DNA of 25,472 bases from a virus (IMGVR_UViG_3300030099_002396:1-25472), one strand, 5' to 3'. Positions 15,622-24,746 are shown, numbered from the stretch's first letter. The notes: generated by a model from the letters alone, not told the origin. Made by a program: numbers and translations.

Positions 15622-18600
15622 ATGGCTACACCACAAACAATAGAAGAAGCAAAAGCAGAGCTGGAAAGATTACAGAAAGCTCTTTCTTCAGGAGAGATTG
15701 ATTTAGCAGAATACGGTAAACAAGTTGGTCCTATAATGGGATTAATGAATATAGCTTTGGAAAGACAGACACAAATAGAAAGACCGATTGGTTCACAAAC
15801 AGCAGAGTTAACTTTAGAACAACCTGATTTAGAACGCAAAGCAAAGTTTGCTCAGGCAAAACGTGAAGCAGAACTGGATGCATTAAGTGGTAAAGAAGAG
15901 GATGTATCTGAGCAGTTTAAACGTGCTACAGAAAAGATAGAGCGTGAGTTGTATCCTCAAAGGTTTGCAACAAAAGAATACATTGAGCCTATACCTGCTT
16001 CTGCTTTTGTGAGTAGAGTACGAGATCCAGTAAAAGGATTAGTACGTGATATAGATACTGGAGAGTTACGAAAGGCAGGTTTTTTAGAACTACTGGGTGA
16101 AGGGATGAAGCGACAGGTGCTTCAGACTCCTAGAACAAAAGTAGAGACAGAACAGGAAGAAGCTCGTCAACGTCGAAACATGGTACAAGATTTAAGAAAA
16201 CGTGGTGTATCAGAAGAACGTATTACGGAACTATTAAATAAATATGATGTTTCTGCTTCAGATCCTTTTACTGTTTTATTAACAAAAGGTATACCAGAAG
16301 AAACAAAAAGATTAAGAAAGTTTCTTCCAGAAGCAAAAGATCCTTTTTCAGCAGGGATACGTGCTTTGGGAGAAACTTTTGAAAGAGATGAAATACAAGA
16401 TAAAGATAAAACACTTGTAGTAGAATCTCCGTTTGAATGGGGTATACGGACATTGGTTAATAGTGGTAGTGCTGCTGTAGCACCCATAATAAAAGAAGCA
16501 CAAGATGTTGTGAGTATGTTAACAGGTGCTCCAGTATCTACACGTAAAGGTGCAGGCTATCAAAAGACAAAACGTGATGAACTTGGAATGCAGTTTATTA
16601 CAAACTTTTTATTGAATCAAGGTGTTTTCACACAGCAACAGGCACAGTTAAATCCACCGGATATAGAATATGATGGTTTGTTTAATATTGCTACACAAGG
16701 TTCAACAGGAAGTTTTCTTACAGGTTTAATGGGAGAAATCGGTGCACCTATAACAGCAGTTGGTGTACCATTTGAAGCAGCAAAACAAATAAAGATGGCT
16801 CAACGATTGGCATCTAAACCATTACGTGCATCTCAGTCAGTAAAAGCACAAAAGGTAGGAAATGCAATCAATAATCCTATTGAAGCTATTCGATACGAGG
16901 GACAGAAAGCAGAGATTGATGCAGCACTTCGATCAGTAGATGAAGGATTGACAACACAAAAGTTAGAGAAAGAGATAGCAGAACAAGGTGGAGTAATCAA
17001 TCGTTCTTCGTTGCGAGAGAAAGCAGCACAGAGAACAGGTGACATTGTAGGTTCTGTTGCAGCATTAAAAACAGCTGTAGAAACTGCTGAAAGACTTGGT
17101 GCTGAAGCAATAAATCTACAGCGTCTAAAGATTCCTCAATCTACTTTTTTAAAAGGATTTTTTGAAGGAGCAGAATCATTGCCTGTTTCAAGGGTAAAAC
17201 AAAAGATTACAAACTTTGAAACACGTTTATCTCAAGTACCTGAAGTAGGAGAAGAGATTATTGCATTACGTAGAGTTAATCAGATTTCAGATGATGTTCG
17301 TGATTTTATTAACTATGGAAAAAAATCTAAAACAGATGCAAAGATTATTAATCGTAATGTTAATAAAGCTCGTTGGATGAATGAAGATATTTGGAAGGCA
17401 GTAGAAAATGATGTGCCTCAATCATTAAAAAAAGATTGGCGTAAAGGTCAAGACCTTACATTAAAAAGTTTTCAAGCACCATTAAAGGCAGATGAGATTG
17501 TTGAACTTGGAAGGATTTGGAAAAAACTAAATGATGCAAATGTTTGGGATAGCATTCCTACCAATCTGAGGACATATAAAAATGTGTATGAATCTGTTCG
17601 AGGTTCAGTTGCAGATGTAATGCGTGATAACTTTTTACGAAACATTCCAGATGATTATATATATGTTTCACAAAATGTAGCTGTACCAATGAAATCATAT
17701 AAGTCTCCTGCATTTGATACATATAAAAATGAGATACAAAAGTTATTAAACTTTAGTCCTCGTGTAGTTGGTGATGAAGTTCGGTTTGTAATAAACAATG
17801 ATAGTTTGAATGCTATAAAACAAAGAATACAAAGAACAGGAATGAAAATACCTGAAGATATAGATCTTCTTGCACCTAAACCATTGACACAATCTCAACT
17901 ACAAAACTTAACTTCGGCTGTATCCGCTGATATAGCGTTGGAGTTGTTAGATGGTGTTCGATTAAAGACTGGAACAATGACTGCTCAAATGGCTCGTATG
18001 CCTGCAGGAACACCTAGACAGACTTTAATAAAGACAGGAAGCACACCAGCTTCTTTCCGTATACAAAGAAAAGGATTTGTTAATGCGTTGCGTTTGATTG
18101 CTTCTGAAAAACCTATATTAAATCAACTGGGTTCAAGGTTATCGAATGGTTTAAAAAAGATGCGTTCAAGTTTTTTTGGTACGCCTACATCTCCTCTTCC
18201 TCCAACTTTGCAAAGATTTTCAGATGATGTTCAACGTGCGCACAATGCAGCAATGGATCAAGTATTAAATCGGTATAAAGAGGCTGCACGTCTTGCAGAC
18301 CCTGGGAAAGAGACAGAAACATTTAATGAGGTATTGCGACAAGATTTAGAAGAGGGTGTACAACAATATAAAGTAAAGATAGATGAGGAGACTATTCGTC
18401 AGGATCTAGCTATTTCTTGGTTGACTGATCCTGGTTTTACACCAGCACAAAAACGTACTCAACAACTTAAAGTTTTAAATACAAAGTATGGTGAAGCAAA
18501 TATAGAAGAGTTTATGCGTGAGCAGAACATAGGCAATACCTATGATGATTTATTGAATAACATAGATTTTATTGAACAAAATATGGAAGTTGTGTTGAAT

Positions 18601-21525
18601 ACTTCTGCGCGTGTTAAGCAGTGGAAATCTGCATTGGATGATTTTTTTACTTCAGGTCCTGGGAAAACTGCTGAAGCAAGATTAAAGATAGGTGAAAGGT
18701 ATTATCAGTATATAGAAGATTTGGTACGTGTAGATTCTCAGATGCCTTTTTGGACACCTGATAATGTGTTGCCTTTGAATGTAGAGAACTTTAAAAAAGT
18801 GATTGAGGAGTTACGAAATAAAGATAAGTTTTTAAAAACGGTTGGATTGTCAGGAATGAAACCTTTGAATCCAACAGAATACTATACACTTCCATTGTTA
18901 AATCGTTCGTTTGAAATACAAAGAATAAAAAATATGCAACAGTCAATCAATCGTTTGATTGATGAATCTCCAGATATGTTTATTGATTTAAATAGAGTAC
19001 ATTCTTTGAACCCTGGATTTAATAATACAAAAACGATTGCAGAAGATCTTACATTTAAAATAAGAGAAACAACAAATCTTGCAGTCAAAGAAGGACTTTT
19101 AAAAGAAGAAGCTATAAATACTCTTAGTCATCAAATAAAAGAATATTTGTTTGATGGTTTTGCAAAAGACTTATGGAGAAATAGTAGCAGAAAAGTACAA
19201 AAAGCTTTTTTTGAACAATACTTAACAACTATGATTCGAACAGAAAGTGCTATTGTAAAAGATATGGATGAGTTTATTACAGCTTTATATAGCAATAACA
19301 TTTTTAAAAGCAATACTTTTACGCGTATAGAAAACAAAGCACAACAAGTTATTGATGAGGTAAATAAAACATTTTTTGAAATGCGGCAATCTCCAGAACA
19401 AATGGGTTTTCCTGAGATGGGAAAGGTAACATCTTTAGAAGAACAGATAAATATTATTGCTGAACTTGAAAAAAATCTACCTAAGATTGTACAAGATATG
19501 AAGATAGATTATCTTCGAGGTCTTGTATTAAAGACTGATGGAATCTTTGATGGATTGTTTAGTCAGCAGTTGGCAGCAACAAATAAATACTTTGCTCAGT
19601 ATGGTGCAAATAGTGATTCACTTGTTACTGCAATGACAGAGTTGTCTCCAAGATTTAGATACATAGGCTCTAAGAATCTTGCAATCATCTATGGTGCAGA
19701 CATAGAGAAGCAAATCAATCAGTTATTAGATATGGTCGACAACACAAGTTCTTCGCAACTTAGTAGGTATTTTGATCAGTTGGCTAACTACAAACAAACA
19801 GATCTTTTTACTTTTAGTTATATTGGGTATTTTCTTAAAGAAGCATGGGCTATGGGTAGACGTTGGGCTATATCAAACATGTTGGGTGGTGCATATGACT
19901 TAGCTCTACGGTATTTTGGTGTAAATACTTTTACTGCTCCTGCAATATACTTGACTACATTGGGTGATTCTTCAATGAAAGCAAGTACTTTTACTAAGTT
20001 TACACGTTCTGCTTTTACAGGAGGTACAGAAGTTGTAGCAGAAAACTTAGCAAGTCGAATAGGATTTAGTACAGGAGTAAATAGCAATAAGTATTTGTAT
20101 GCACCAGCTGAAGAAGTAATCATAAAAGCTCAACCTGGAGGAGCAGTACGTGATTATACAGCAGGTGAACTTCGAGCATTGACAGAAGAGTATGGTATAA
20201 ACTTTAGTCGTGCTGATGCAGATTTTTATGATACTCAGTTTTCAAGATTTTTGGTAGATACAAAGTTGAATCCAGATGGTTCTTCTCGTTATGGAAAACC
20301 TTGGTTAAGTTTTATACCTAGTAGTATTAGAAAAAGAATGTGGGACAATATATCTCCATCTAGGCGTAATGTATTTACAGAGGTAGGTAGATTACAAGAT
20401 ACACAACAAAGACGATTGGTATTTATAGATGCTCTTGAAAATGGAGAAACAGTAGGACAAGCAGCAGAAAAAGCAAGACGTTCTATTTTAGATTACAACT
20501 CTCTTTCATCTTTTGAAAAGCAAAAGATTGTTCCTATAATATACTTTTATCCATTTATGAGAACAATGGGTGCAGAAGTTATTAATGCGTTTTATCGTGG
20601 AGTAACATCAGGAAACAATATACCATTTAAAGTATTGCAAGTTCAAAATGCATTGAATCGACAAATGTCAGAACATTATGTGGACCAACAAGATGAACTT
20701 AAGAAACGTTTTTTTAATGTATATAATGGAACAGTAGATGGTGTGGACTTGTATGCAGGTGGTATGATGAATCCACAGGTAGACATGTTTGATATGATGT
20801 GTAGAAGTGCATTGGTTATTGCAAGTGGTTTTGAAGAAGATCCTTTTGTGCGTACAACAGAACAAAGATTAATGAAGATTAGTGCTGCCTTTATGTTGGC
20901 AGGTACAAAAGCATTAAAGACAACGATTGAAGGTAATCCCTTTTTTGGATTGGCATTAGAATCATATAATGTAGATTGGGGTAGAAGACCTATACCATTT
21001 CCATCTGAACTTATACTTGAAGCAGAGTCTGCAGGAAGATTGCCAGAGCTTGTAAAAATGTATGGATTGGTAAAACGACCGTACAAAACAGTTGGTAGAC
21101 CTTTGAGTTCACAAGGTGATTATTGGGATTTTCCTAAAACTGATAAGGGATTGGAAAGTTATCGTTCTTATTTATTTCATAGAGTAATCGGTCTTACTGC
21201 GTTTAATATAATCGCATACAAGGGAGGATGGGTAGCTGCACAATCACGTGGTCAAAAGGAAGTTACACGAGCAAACATATATTCTCGTCAGGATTTAACA
21301 ATCACAGATCCCAATGATCCAACGAAGACAATCACAATCAAAGATTTTACATCATATGCAAAGGCAATCGGTAGAGGAGAGTTGCAGTTATCACCAAATG
21401 TATTGTATACATTATATCGTTTGGGCCAGACTCCAATGAAGAGTGTTCCTATAGAACAAGTGGAAGAAAGAATCCTACGTGATATAGATAGAACATTAAA
21501 AAATAAGTTGCCTAAAAAGGAATAA
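15622..21525 (+). CDS. Giant internal virion (ejection) protein, gp16-like
   Basis: The largest gene here, 1967 residues against 1318 in T7 gp16. It is helical and charged through most of its length, with a coiled-coil-like N-terminus (IEEAKAELERLQKALSSGEI). A more hydrophobic region lies near 1403-1455 (AWAMGRRWAISNMLGGAYDL, then FTAPAIYLTTLG), which could be membrane-active. I saw no lysozyme or lytic transglycosylase signature of the kind found at the N-terminus of T7 gp16. The likely role is to form the periplasmic part of the DNA-ejection channel. A tape measure is less likely because no tail-tube genes precede it and fibre genes follow. The start lies one base after the preceding stop. 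Confidence 0.75.
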   Translation: MATPQTIEEAKAELERLQKALSSGEIDLAEYGKQVGPIMGLMNIALERQTQIERPIGSQTAELTLEQPDLERKAKFAQAKREAELDALSGKEEDVSEQFKRATEKIERELYPQRFATKEYIEPIPASAFVSRVRDPVKGLVRDIDTGELRKAGFLELLGEGMKRQVLQTPRTKVETEQEEARQRRNMVQDLRKRGVSEERITELLNKYDVSASDPFTVLLTKGIPEETKRLRKFLPEAKDPFSAGIRALGETFERDEIQDKDKTLVVESPFEWGIRTLVNSGSAAVAPIIKEAQDVVSMLTGAPVSTRKGAGYQKTKRDELGMQFITNFLLNQGVFTQQQAQLNPPDIEYDGLFNIATQGSTGSFLTGLMGEIGAPITAVGVPFEAAKQIKMAQRLASKPLRASQSVKAQKVGNAINNPIEAIRYEGQKAEIDAALRSVDEGLTTQKLEKEIAEQGGVINRSSLREKAAQRTGDIVGSVAALKTAVETAERLGAEAINLQRLKIPQSTFLKGFFEGAESLPVSRVKQKITNFETRLSQVPEVGEEIIALRRVNQISDDVRDFINYGKKSKTDAKIINRNVNKARWMNEDIWKAVENDVPQSLKKDWRKGQDLTLKSFQAPLKADEIVELGRIWKKLNDANVWDSIPTNLRTYKNVYESVRGSVADVMRDNFLRNIPDDYIYVSQNVAVPMKSYKSPAFDTYKNEIQKLLNFSPRVVGDEVRFVINNDSLNAIKQRIQRTGMKIPEDIDLLAPKPLTQSQLQNLTSAVSADIALELLDGVRLKTGTMTAQMARMPAGTPRQTLIKTGSTPASFRIQRKGFVNALRLIASEKPILNQLGSRLSNGLKKMRSSFFGTPTSPLPPTLQRFSDDVQRAHNAAMDQVLNRYKEAARLADPGKETETFNEVLRQDLEEGVQQYKVKIDEETIRQDLAISWLTDPGFTPAQKRTQQLKVLNTKYGEANIEEFMREQNIGNTYDDLLNNIDFIEQNMEVVLNTSARVKQWKSALDDFFTSGPGKTAEARLKIGERYYQYIEDLVRVDSQMPFWTPDNVLPLNVENFKKVIEELRNKDKFLKTVGLSGMKPLNPTEYYTLPLLNRSFEIQRIKNMQQSINRLIDESPDMFIDLNRVHSLNPGFNNTKTIAEDLTFKIRETTNLAVKEGLLKEEAINTLSHQIKEYLFDGFAKDLWRNSSRKVQKAFFEQYLTTMIRTESAIVKDMDEFITALYSNNIFKSNTFTRIENKAQQVIDEVNKTFFEMRQSPEQMGFPEMGKVTSLEEQINIIAELEKNLPKIVQDMKIDYLRGLVLKTDGIFDGLFSQQLAATNKYFAQYGANSDSLVTAMTELSPRFRYIGSKNLAIIYGADIEKQINQLLDMVDNTSSSQLSRYFDQLANYKQTDLFTFSYIGYFLKEAWAMGRRWAISNMLGGAYDLALRYFGVNTFTAPAIYLTTLGDSSMKASTFTKFTRSAFTGGTEVVAENLASRIGFSTGVNSNKYLYAPAEEVIIKAQPGGAVRDYTAGELRALTEEYGINFSRADADFYDTQFSRFLVDTKLNPDGSSRYGKPWLSFIPSSIRKRMWDNISPSRRNVFTEVGRLQDTQQRRLVFIDALENGETVGQAAEKARRSILDYNSLSSFEKQKIVPIIYFYPFMRTMGAEVINAFYRGVTSGNNIPFKVLQVQNALNRQMSEHYVDQQDELKKRFFNVYNGTVDGVDLYAGGMMNPQVDMFDMMCRSALVIASGFEEDPFVRTTEQRLMKISAAFMLAGTKALKTTIEGNPFFGLALESYNVDWGRRPIPFPSELILEAESAGRLPELVKMYGLVKRPYKTVGRPLSSQGDYWDFPKTDKGLESYRSYLFHRVIGLTAFNIIAYKGGWVAAQSRGQKEVTRANIYSRQDLTITDPNDPTKTITIKDFTSYAKAIGRGELQLSPNVLYTLYRLGQTPMKSVPIEQVEERILRDIDRTLKNKLPKKE

Positions 21526-21527
21526 GC

Positions 21528-21908
21528 ATGGAACACTACAAACTATTAGAGACGTATGACCAGCAAGTAGGAACCAGCTTTGTAGGTTTTGACTTGCTTC
21601 CTACTCAGCGAGGGTATCGTGCGTATCCTACATTGAATGGGACATTGTCTGCATTGTGGATATATGGTGATAGTTTGAGTGGAGCCAACAGTTTGACAGT
21701 GCGTGTTACTGAGGACACAGATGGAGACAAGTGTATTATTGGAGATACACAAGTTGGATTGTCAGCTGGCATAACAACAGCAACAATGACAAGTAGTGTA
21801 ATCAAGATTGAGATTGACGTAGCAGATACCTGGCCTACGAAAGTATGGGTGAAGACAGATACAGGAACAGTCAACGTGCGTGAAGTCAAGATAACCTGGA
21901 GAGTGTGA
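21528..21908 (+). CDS. Small beta-rich virion protein, probably fibre-associated
   Basis: 126 residues starting two bases after the giant gene's stop, with AAGGAA upstream. The protein is mostly alternating polar/hydrophobic strands (LSALWIYGDSLSGANSLTVR; SSVIKIEIDVADTWPTKVWV) and looks like a single beta-sandwich domain. No family is recognised. It lies in a three-gene run with two fibre-type genes and may form part of the receptor-binding apparatus. Confidence 0.65.
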   Translation: MEHYKLLETYDQQVGTSFVGFDLLPTQRGYRAYPTLNGTLSALWIYGDSLSGANSLTVRVTEDTDGDKCIIGDTQVGLSAGITTATMTSSVIKIEIDVADTWPTKVWVKTDTGTVNVREVKITWRV

Positions 21909-22180
21909 TGACAATCCCTAGTAATGTAGACGCGTTTGGTAGTAGCTCAGGTGCTTTTGGTACAGGTAGTATTTCGGATGATGTCAGTACACAAATCAAT
22001 GGTGTTACACAGACATTCGTTACTGCTCAGGCCTTTAATACAGACAGTTTGGTGATATATTACAATGGAGTGAGACAGAGAACAGGGGTGGAAATCACTG
22101 TCGTCGATGCTCGAACATTCACAACAACATTTATACCTGTATCTGGCACAACGTTAGTTGCAGAGTATCAGCCTTTATAG
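21908..22180 (+). CDS. Small fibre-type protein
   Basis: 90 residues from the ATG at 21908, which shares one base with the previous TGA and has GGAGAG upstream. A GTG one codon earlier is possible. A Gly/Ser-rich N-terminus (residues 1-35) precedes a beta domain with SLVIYYNGVRQRTGVEIT and a final LVAEYQPL. The NGVR...T...TF...P.SG..L pattern is common at the ends of phage fibres and resembles the C-terminus of the next protein. A structural role in the fibre or its tip is inferred. Confidence 0.68.
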   Translation: MTIPSNVDAFGSSSGAFGTGSISDDVSTQINGVTQTFVTAQAFNTDSLVIYYNGVRQRTGVEITVVDARTFTTTFIPVSGTTLVAEYQPL

Positions 22181-22188
22181 GAGAATCC

Positions 22189-23058
22189 ATGGCTATTCAA
22201 CTTGTTCGCGACCAGTTAGTAAACTCGATTATTAACGTAGACAAACTTGCAAATGCATCTGTATCGTTTGCTAAACTTTTATCATCAGACATTGAAACTA
22301 ACCTTGCGAGTTCAGCGTCTGCATCTAAGATTGCTACTGCTGCTGCAATCAAAACTTATGTAGATGCTCAAGTACCAGACACCTTCCAAGGTGGAGACGG
22401 TATCACTATTGATGCATCTGGAGATCCGGATGTAATCGCTGTTGATCTTGCTACCAATCCTGGTCTTCAGTTTACTAGTTCAAAGCTGGACCTTAAACTA
22501 AAGAGTGAATCTGGTGGTAGTCTTACAAAAGATACAAACGGATTGTATATTGCTGATAACGCAATCGCAAATGCAAAACTTGCAAACTCTACTATTTCTG
22601 GCAAGGCTCTTGGTGCAAACCTTGATTCTTTGAGTGCTGGTGATGGTATCTCTATGACAGCATACAATGGTTCTGCTGCTGTTTCCAACCTTACAGTTGA
22701 TCTTGATGGTGCTACTCTTGCAAAAGGTGGAAGTGGTCTTAAGGTTGCTGATGCAGGAATCGGAACAGGACAACTTGGTAACTCAGCTGTAACTATTCCC
22801 AAGGTTGCTTTTGCTCCTCAACTTGACCAGCTTACAATCCAAGCATCTACAGTAGCATACAATCTTTCTACTGAAGTTGCATCTGGATGGGAAGCTGGAG
22901 TTTGTGTATATCGTAATGGTCTTTTGCTCAAGCAAGTAAACTCTTCTCCTTCTGATCTTGATGAATATGCAATCTCATCTTCAGGTGGAAATACTACAGT
23001 AACCTTTGGTGGACAACCTGCTTCTGCTGATTATTACGTAGTTCGCTACTGGGCATAA
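22189..23058 (+). CDS. Tail fibre protein
   Basis: 289 residues with a strong ribosome-binding site (AGGAGAATCC). The N-terminal half has the repeated short strands of trimeric fibres: NVDKLANASVSFAKLLSSD, ASASKIATAAAIKTYVDAQV, then NAKLANSTISGKALGANLD, GDGISMTAYNGSAAV and GTGQLGNSAVTIPKVAF. The C-terminal 85 residues form a distinct domain containing VYRNGLLL and ending in YVVRYWA. Together these suit a fibre with a shaft and a small tip. Codon choice (many CTT leucines) resembles the capsid gene, implying high copy number. A terminator follows. Confidence 0.78.
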   Translation: MAIQLVRDQLVNSIINVDKLANASVSFAKLLSSDIETNLASSASASKIATAAAIKTYVDAQVPDTFQGGDGITIDASGDPDVIAVDLATNPGLQFTSSKLDLKLKSESGGSLTKDTNGLYIADNAIANAKLANSTISGKALGANLDSLSAGDGISMTAYNGSAAVSNLTVDLDGATLAKGGSGLKVADAGIGTGQLGNSAVTIPKVAFAPQLDQLTIQASTVAYNLSTEVASGWEAGVCVYRNGLLLKQVNSSPSDLDEYAISSSGGNTTVTFGGQPASADYYVVRYWA

Positions 23059-23071
23059 TCAAACTATAAGT

Positions 23072-23104
23072 CCTCTCCCATAATAATGGGAGGGGCATTT
23101 TTTT
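23072..23104 (+). terminator. Rho-independent terminator after the fibre genes
   Basis: Ten-bp stem 23072-23081 with 23086-23095 (CCTCTCCCAT against ATGGGAGGGG; one T-G wobble), a four-base loop AATA, and seven T at 23098-23104. It lies 14 bases after the fibre stop and separates the virion genes from the lysis cassette. Confidence 0.92.
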
Positions 23105-23116
23105 ATGAGGTTTGTC

Positions 23117-23350
23117 ATGGATAAAGAGAAACTGATTGGCTTAATATTGGGACAGGGTGGTGCAACAGTATTGGCGTGTATTGCTCTTTGGTACATTTCT
23201 CAGTTGTATGTTGAGCAAATACAGACTATGATGGAAAAGTGTGATGGTGATCGAATCATGTACCAGCTACACATTGAAAAGCTATCATTAAAACTAGATG
23301 ATATATCAACAGATGTTAAAGATATAAAAGATGCCCAAGCAGATAAATAA
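23117..23350 (+). CDS. One-helix membrane protein, candidate holin
   Basis: 77 residues from the ATG at 23117, which has GAGG at 23107-23110; an ATG at 23105 touches the terminator T-tract and lacks a ribosome-binding site. Residues about 3-27 form a single hydrophobic helix (LIGLILGQGGATVLACIALW), followed by a charged coiled coil (QIQTMMEKCDGDRIMYQLHI and KLSLKLDDISTDVKDIK). A short one-span protein near an amidase gene suits a small holin such as T7 gp17.5, but a spanin-like or other membrane role is not excluded. It overlaps the next gene by 20 bases. Confidence 0.7.
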   Translation: MDKEKLIGLILGQGGATVLACIALWYISQLYVEQIQTMMEKCDGDRIMYQLHIEKLSLKLDDISTDVKDIKDAQADK

Positions 23351-23642
23351 AAAAAACATGAAATGTAACTCTCCAAGAGCTTTACGAAAAGGAGAACCAG
23401 GTTACGGGAAGAAGAAGAAGGTAGTGCTTGGATGTAAATCTGGTAGACAAAAGCTCATAAAGTATGGAGCAAAAGGATACGAGCACAACTATTCTGATTC
23501 TGCCAAGTCATCATTTCGCGCACGACACAAATGCTCATCGAAGAAAGATCCAACTACAGCAGGCTATTGGGCTTGCAAAGATCTTTGGCCTGGTGGAAAG
23601 AAAACAAAAAGACCTGGTGCAAAGAAGAAGACAAGGAGATAA
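23331..23642 (+). CDS. Very basic Cys-containing protein (marine phage family, function unknown)
   Basis: 103 residues, rich in Lys, Arg and Gly. Four Cys (12, 35, 68, 82) lie in KCNSPR, VVLGCKSG, SFRARHKCSS and YWACKDLW. This pattern (basic 'KKKVV.GCK.G..KLI.YG', then 'SFRARHKC', then 'YWACK.LW') I recognise from small uncharacterised proteins of marine phages. The Cys residues may bind zinc, and the basic tail could bind nucleic acid; both are inference. The ATG at 23331 lies inside the preceding gene; an in-frame ATG at 23358 is an alternative start and removes nine residues. Neither has a good ribosome-binding site. Confidence 0.75.
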   Translation: MPKQINKKNMKCNSPRALRKGEPGYGKKKKVVLGCKSGRQKLIKYGAKGYEHNYSDSAKSSFRARHKCSSKKDPTTAGYWACKDLWPGGKKTKRPGAKKKTRR

Positions 23643-23643
23643 G

Positions 23644-23826
23644 ATGGGTTGTGGTTGTAAAAATAATATGTCTAACAAATATGGAGGAACCATGTACGGA
23701 AAAAAAACCAGTAGAAAAGTAAACAAGAAAGAAGCTAAAGCTTATAGTACAATAAAGGTACGCAAAGGCGGTATGAAGAAACCATCTGCGAAAGGTTTTC
23801 GTGGCTACAGCTACAGAGAATACTAA
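23644..23826 (+). CDS. Basic small protein with Cys-Gly-Cys N-terminus
   Basis: 60 residues. The start at 23644 lies one base after the preceding stop with an excellent AAGGAG upstream; a longer reading from 23464 would run through the previous gene in another frame and is rejected. The N-terminus is MGCGCKNN, followed by a Lys/Tyr/Gly-rich chain (YGKKTSRKVNKKEAKAY, FRGYSYREY). It has no known domain. It is one of four small basic proteins in this cassette. Its stop overlaps the next start as TAATG. Confidence 0.7.
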   Translation: MGCGCKNNMSNKYGGTMYGKKTSRKVNKKEAKAYSTIKVRKGGMKKPSAKGFRGYSYREY

Positions 23827-24008
23827 TGCCAAAGATTGATATAACTCCTGCATCATGGGTGCAGATTTTTGCTTTGATTGGCAAGCTGGTTAACTATGCT
23901 CAAGGTGGTTTTACTCAAAAGGAAAAAGAAGAACTTGTAAAAGATCTTTTAAAAATCTTGGGCGTGTTGGCTGCGGACATTCGCGAGGACTTTGATGCCG
24001 AGGGGTAA
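23826..24008 (+). CDS. Small helical protein before the amidase gene
   Basis: 60 residues starting in a TAATG overlap and ending inside the amidase gene. A short hydrophobic N-terminal stretch (SWVQIFALIGKLVNYA) is followed by an amphipathic helix (QKEKEELVKDLLKILGVLAADI). It is neither clearly membrane-spanning nor cytosolic. Its place between a candidate holin and the amidase suggests a lysis helper, but the family is unknown. Confidence 0.65.
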   Translation: MPKIDITPASWVQIFALIGKLVNYAQGGFTQKEKEELVKDLLKILGVLAADIREDFDAEG

Positions 24009-24423
24009 GCGTACCATACGTAGAATCATAATCCATCATAGTGCAAGTCCAGTATCTACAACGGTAGAAGACATTGACCGCTGGCATAAGGAACGTGGCT
24101 GGCGTGGTATTGGGTATCACTTTGTATGTCTTGAGGATGGGACGATTGCTCCAGGAAGACATATCAATAAACGTGGTGCACATACTAAAGGTGAAAACTA
24201 TGACAGCATTGGACTTTGTGTAACTGGTAACTTCCAAGACTACCATTGTCCTAAACCTAGGTTTGATAAGTTGATGGCTTTTGTTGGTGAACTTATCGAA
24301 AAGTATGATTTATCGTGGGACCATGTTTTTTATCACAAGCAGTTTGCGAACACGTTATGTTGTGGTCATTTTCTTATCGAGCAGATAAAGCAATATATGA
24401 AGGGAAGACGTGGTCAATGTTGA
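23995..24423 (+). CDS. N-acetylmuramoyl-L-alanine amidase (T7 lysozyme-type endolysin)
   Basis: 142 residues, close to T7 lysozyme (about 150). It should cut the amide bond between MurNAc and the stem peptide at lysis. Zinc ligands: His14 (IIIHHS), His114 (FYHKQF) and Cys122; the His-to-Cys spacing of eight matches T7 His122/Cys130. Tyr41 in GYHF matches T7 Tyr46. The T7 Lys128 position is Thr120, as in animal peptidoglycan-recognition amidases. The usual CPG after the ligand is CCG. The ATG at 23995 (GAGG upstream) is preferred to a TTG one codon earlier. There is no signal peptide, so export needs a holin. It overlaps both neighbours. Confidence 0.93.
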   Translation: MPRGKRTIRRIIIHHSASPVSTTVEDIDRWHKERGWRGIGYHFVCLEDGTIAPGRHINKRGAHTKGENYDSIGLCVTGNFQDYHCPKPRFDKLMAFVGELIEKYDLSWDHVFYHKQFANTLCCGHFLIEQIKQYMKGRRGQC

Positions 24424-24746
24424 AGAAGTTTTTAAAGAGTCATCTTGCACATGGTGAGCTCAAGAAGATTGCTATACGTGCAGGCATCCATCAGAACAGT
24501 GTGTATGCATGGGTGAAGGGACGCAACCAACCGTCGGTTGTGTCTCTTATATGGTTCTTTCGTGCATTGGCTGAGATAAAAGAGAAGGACTATGTGTTAT
24601 TATGGATAGAGTATTTGTTCACCCTGGAGGGTAGTAAGGATGCCAGTAAAGAAGTACAAGAGTGGTTACAAAGTGTCAGGTACAAAGACCAAGAAACCAA
24701 TGACAAAGAAGAAAGCAGTCAAGCAACAGAAAGCAATCTACGCTAG
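24417..24746 (+). CDS. XRE-like helix-turn-helix protein
   Basis: 109 residues from the ATG at 24417, overlapping the amidase stop by seven bases; an ATG 102 bases earlier would lie in another frame of the amidase gene and is rejected. Residues 3-45 look like a Cro/CI-type HTH: LKKIAIRAG (15-23) then NSVYAWVKGRNQPS (27-40). The middle is hydrophobic and helical (DYVLLWIEYLFTLEG) and suits dimerisation; the C-terminus is acidic and polar. It may be a late regulator. Its last 107 bases are also read in another frame by the next gene. Confidence 0.75.
   Translation: MLKKFLKSHLAHGELKKIAIRAGIHQNSVYAWVKGRNQPSVVSLIWFFRALAEIKEKDYVLLWIEYLFTLEGSKDASKEVQEWLQSVRYKDQETNDKEESSQATESNLR

Noticed and set aside
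15622-21525. Giant gene as a siphovirus/myovirus tape measure
   Set aside because: No tail-tube, chaperone or sheath genes precede it. It follows two coiled-coil ejection-type proteins and is followed by fibre genes, as in T7-like layouts.
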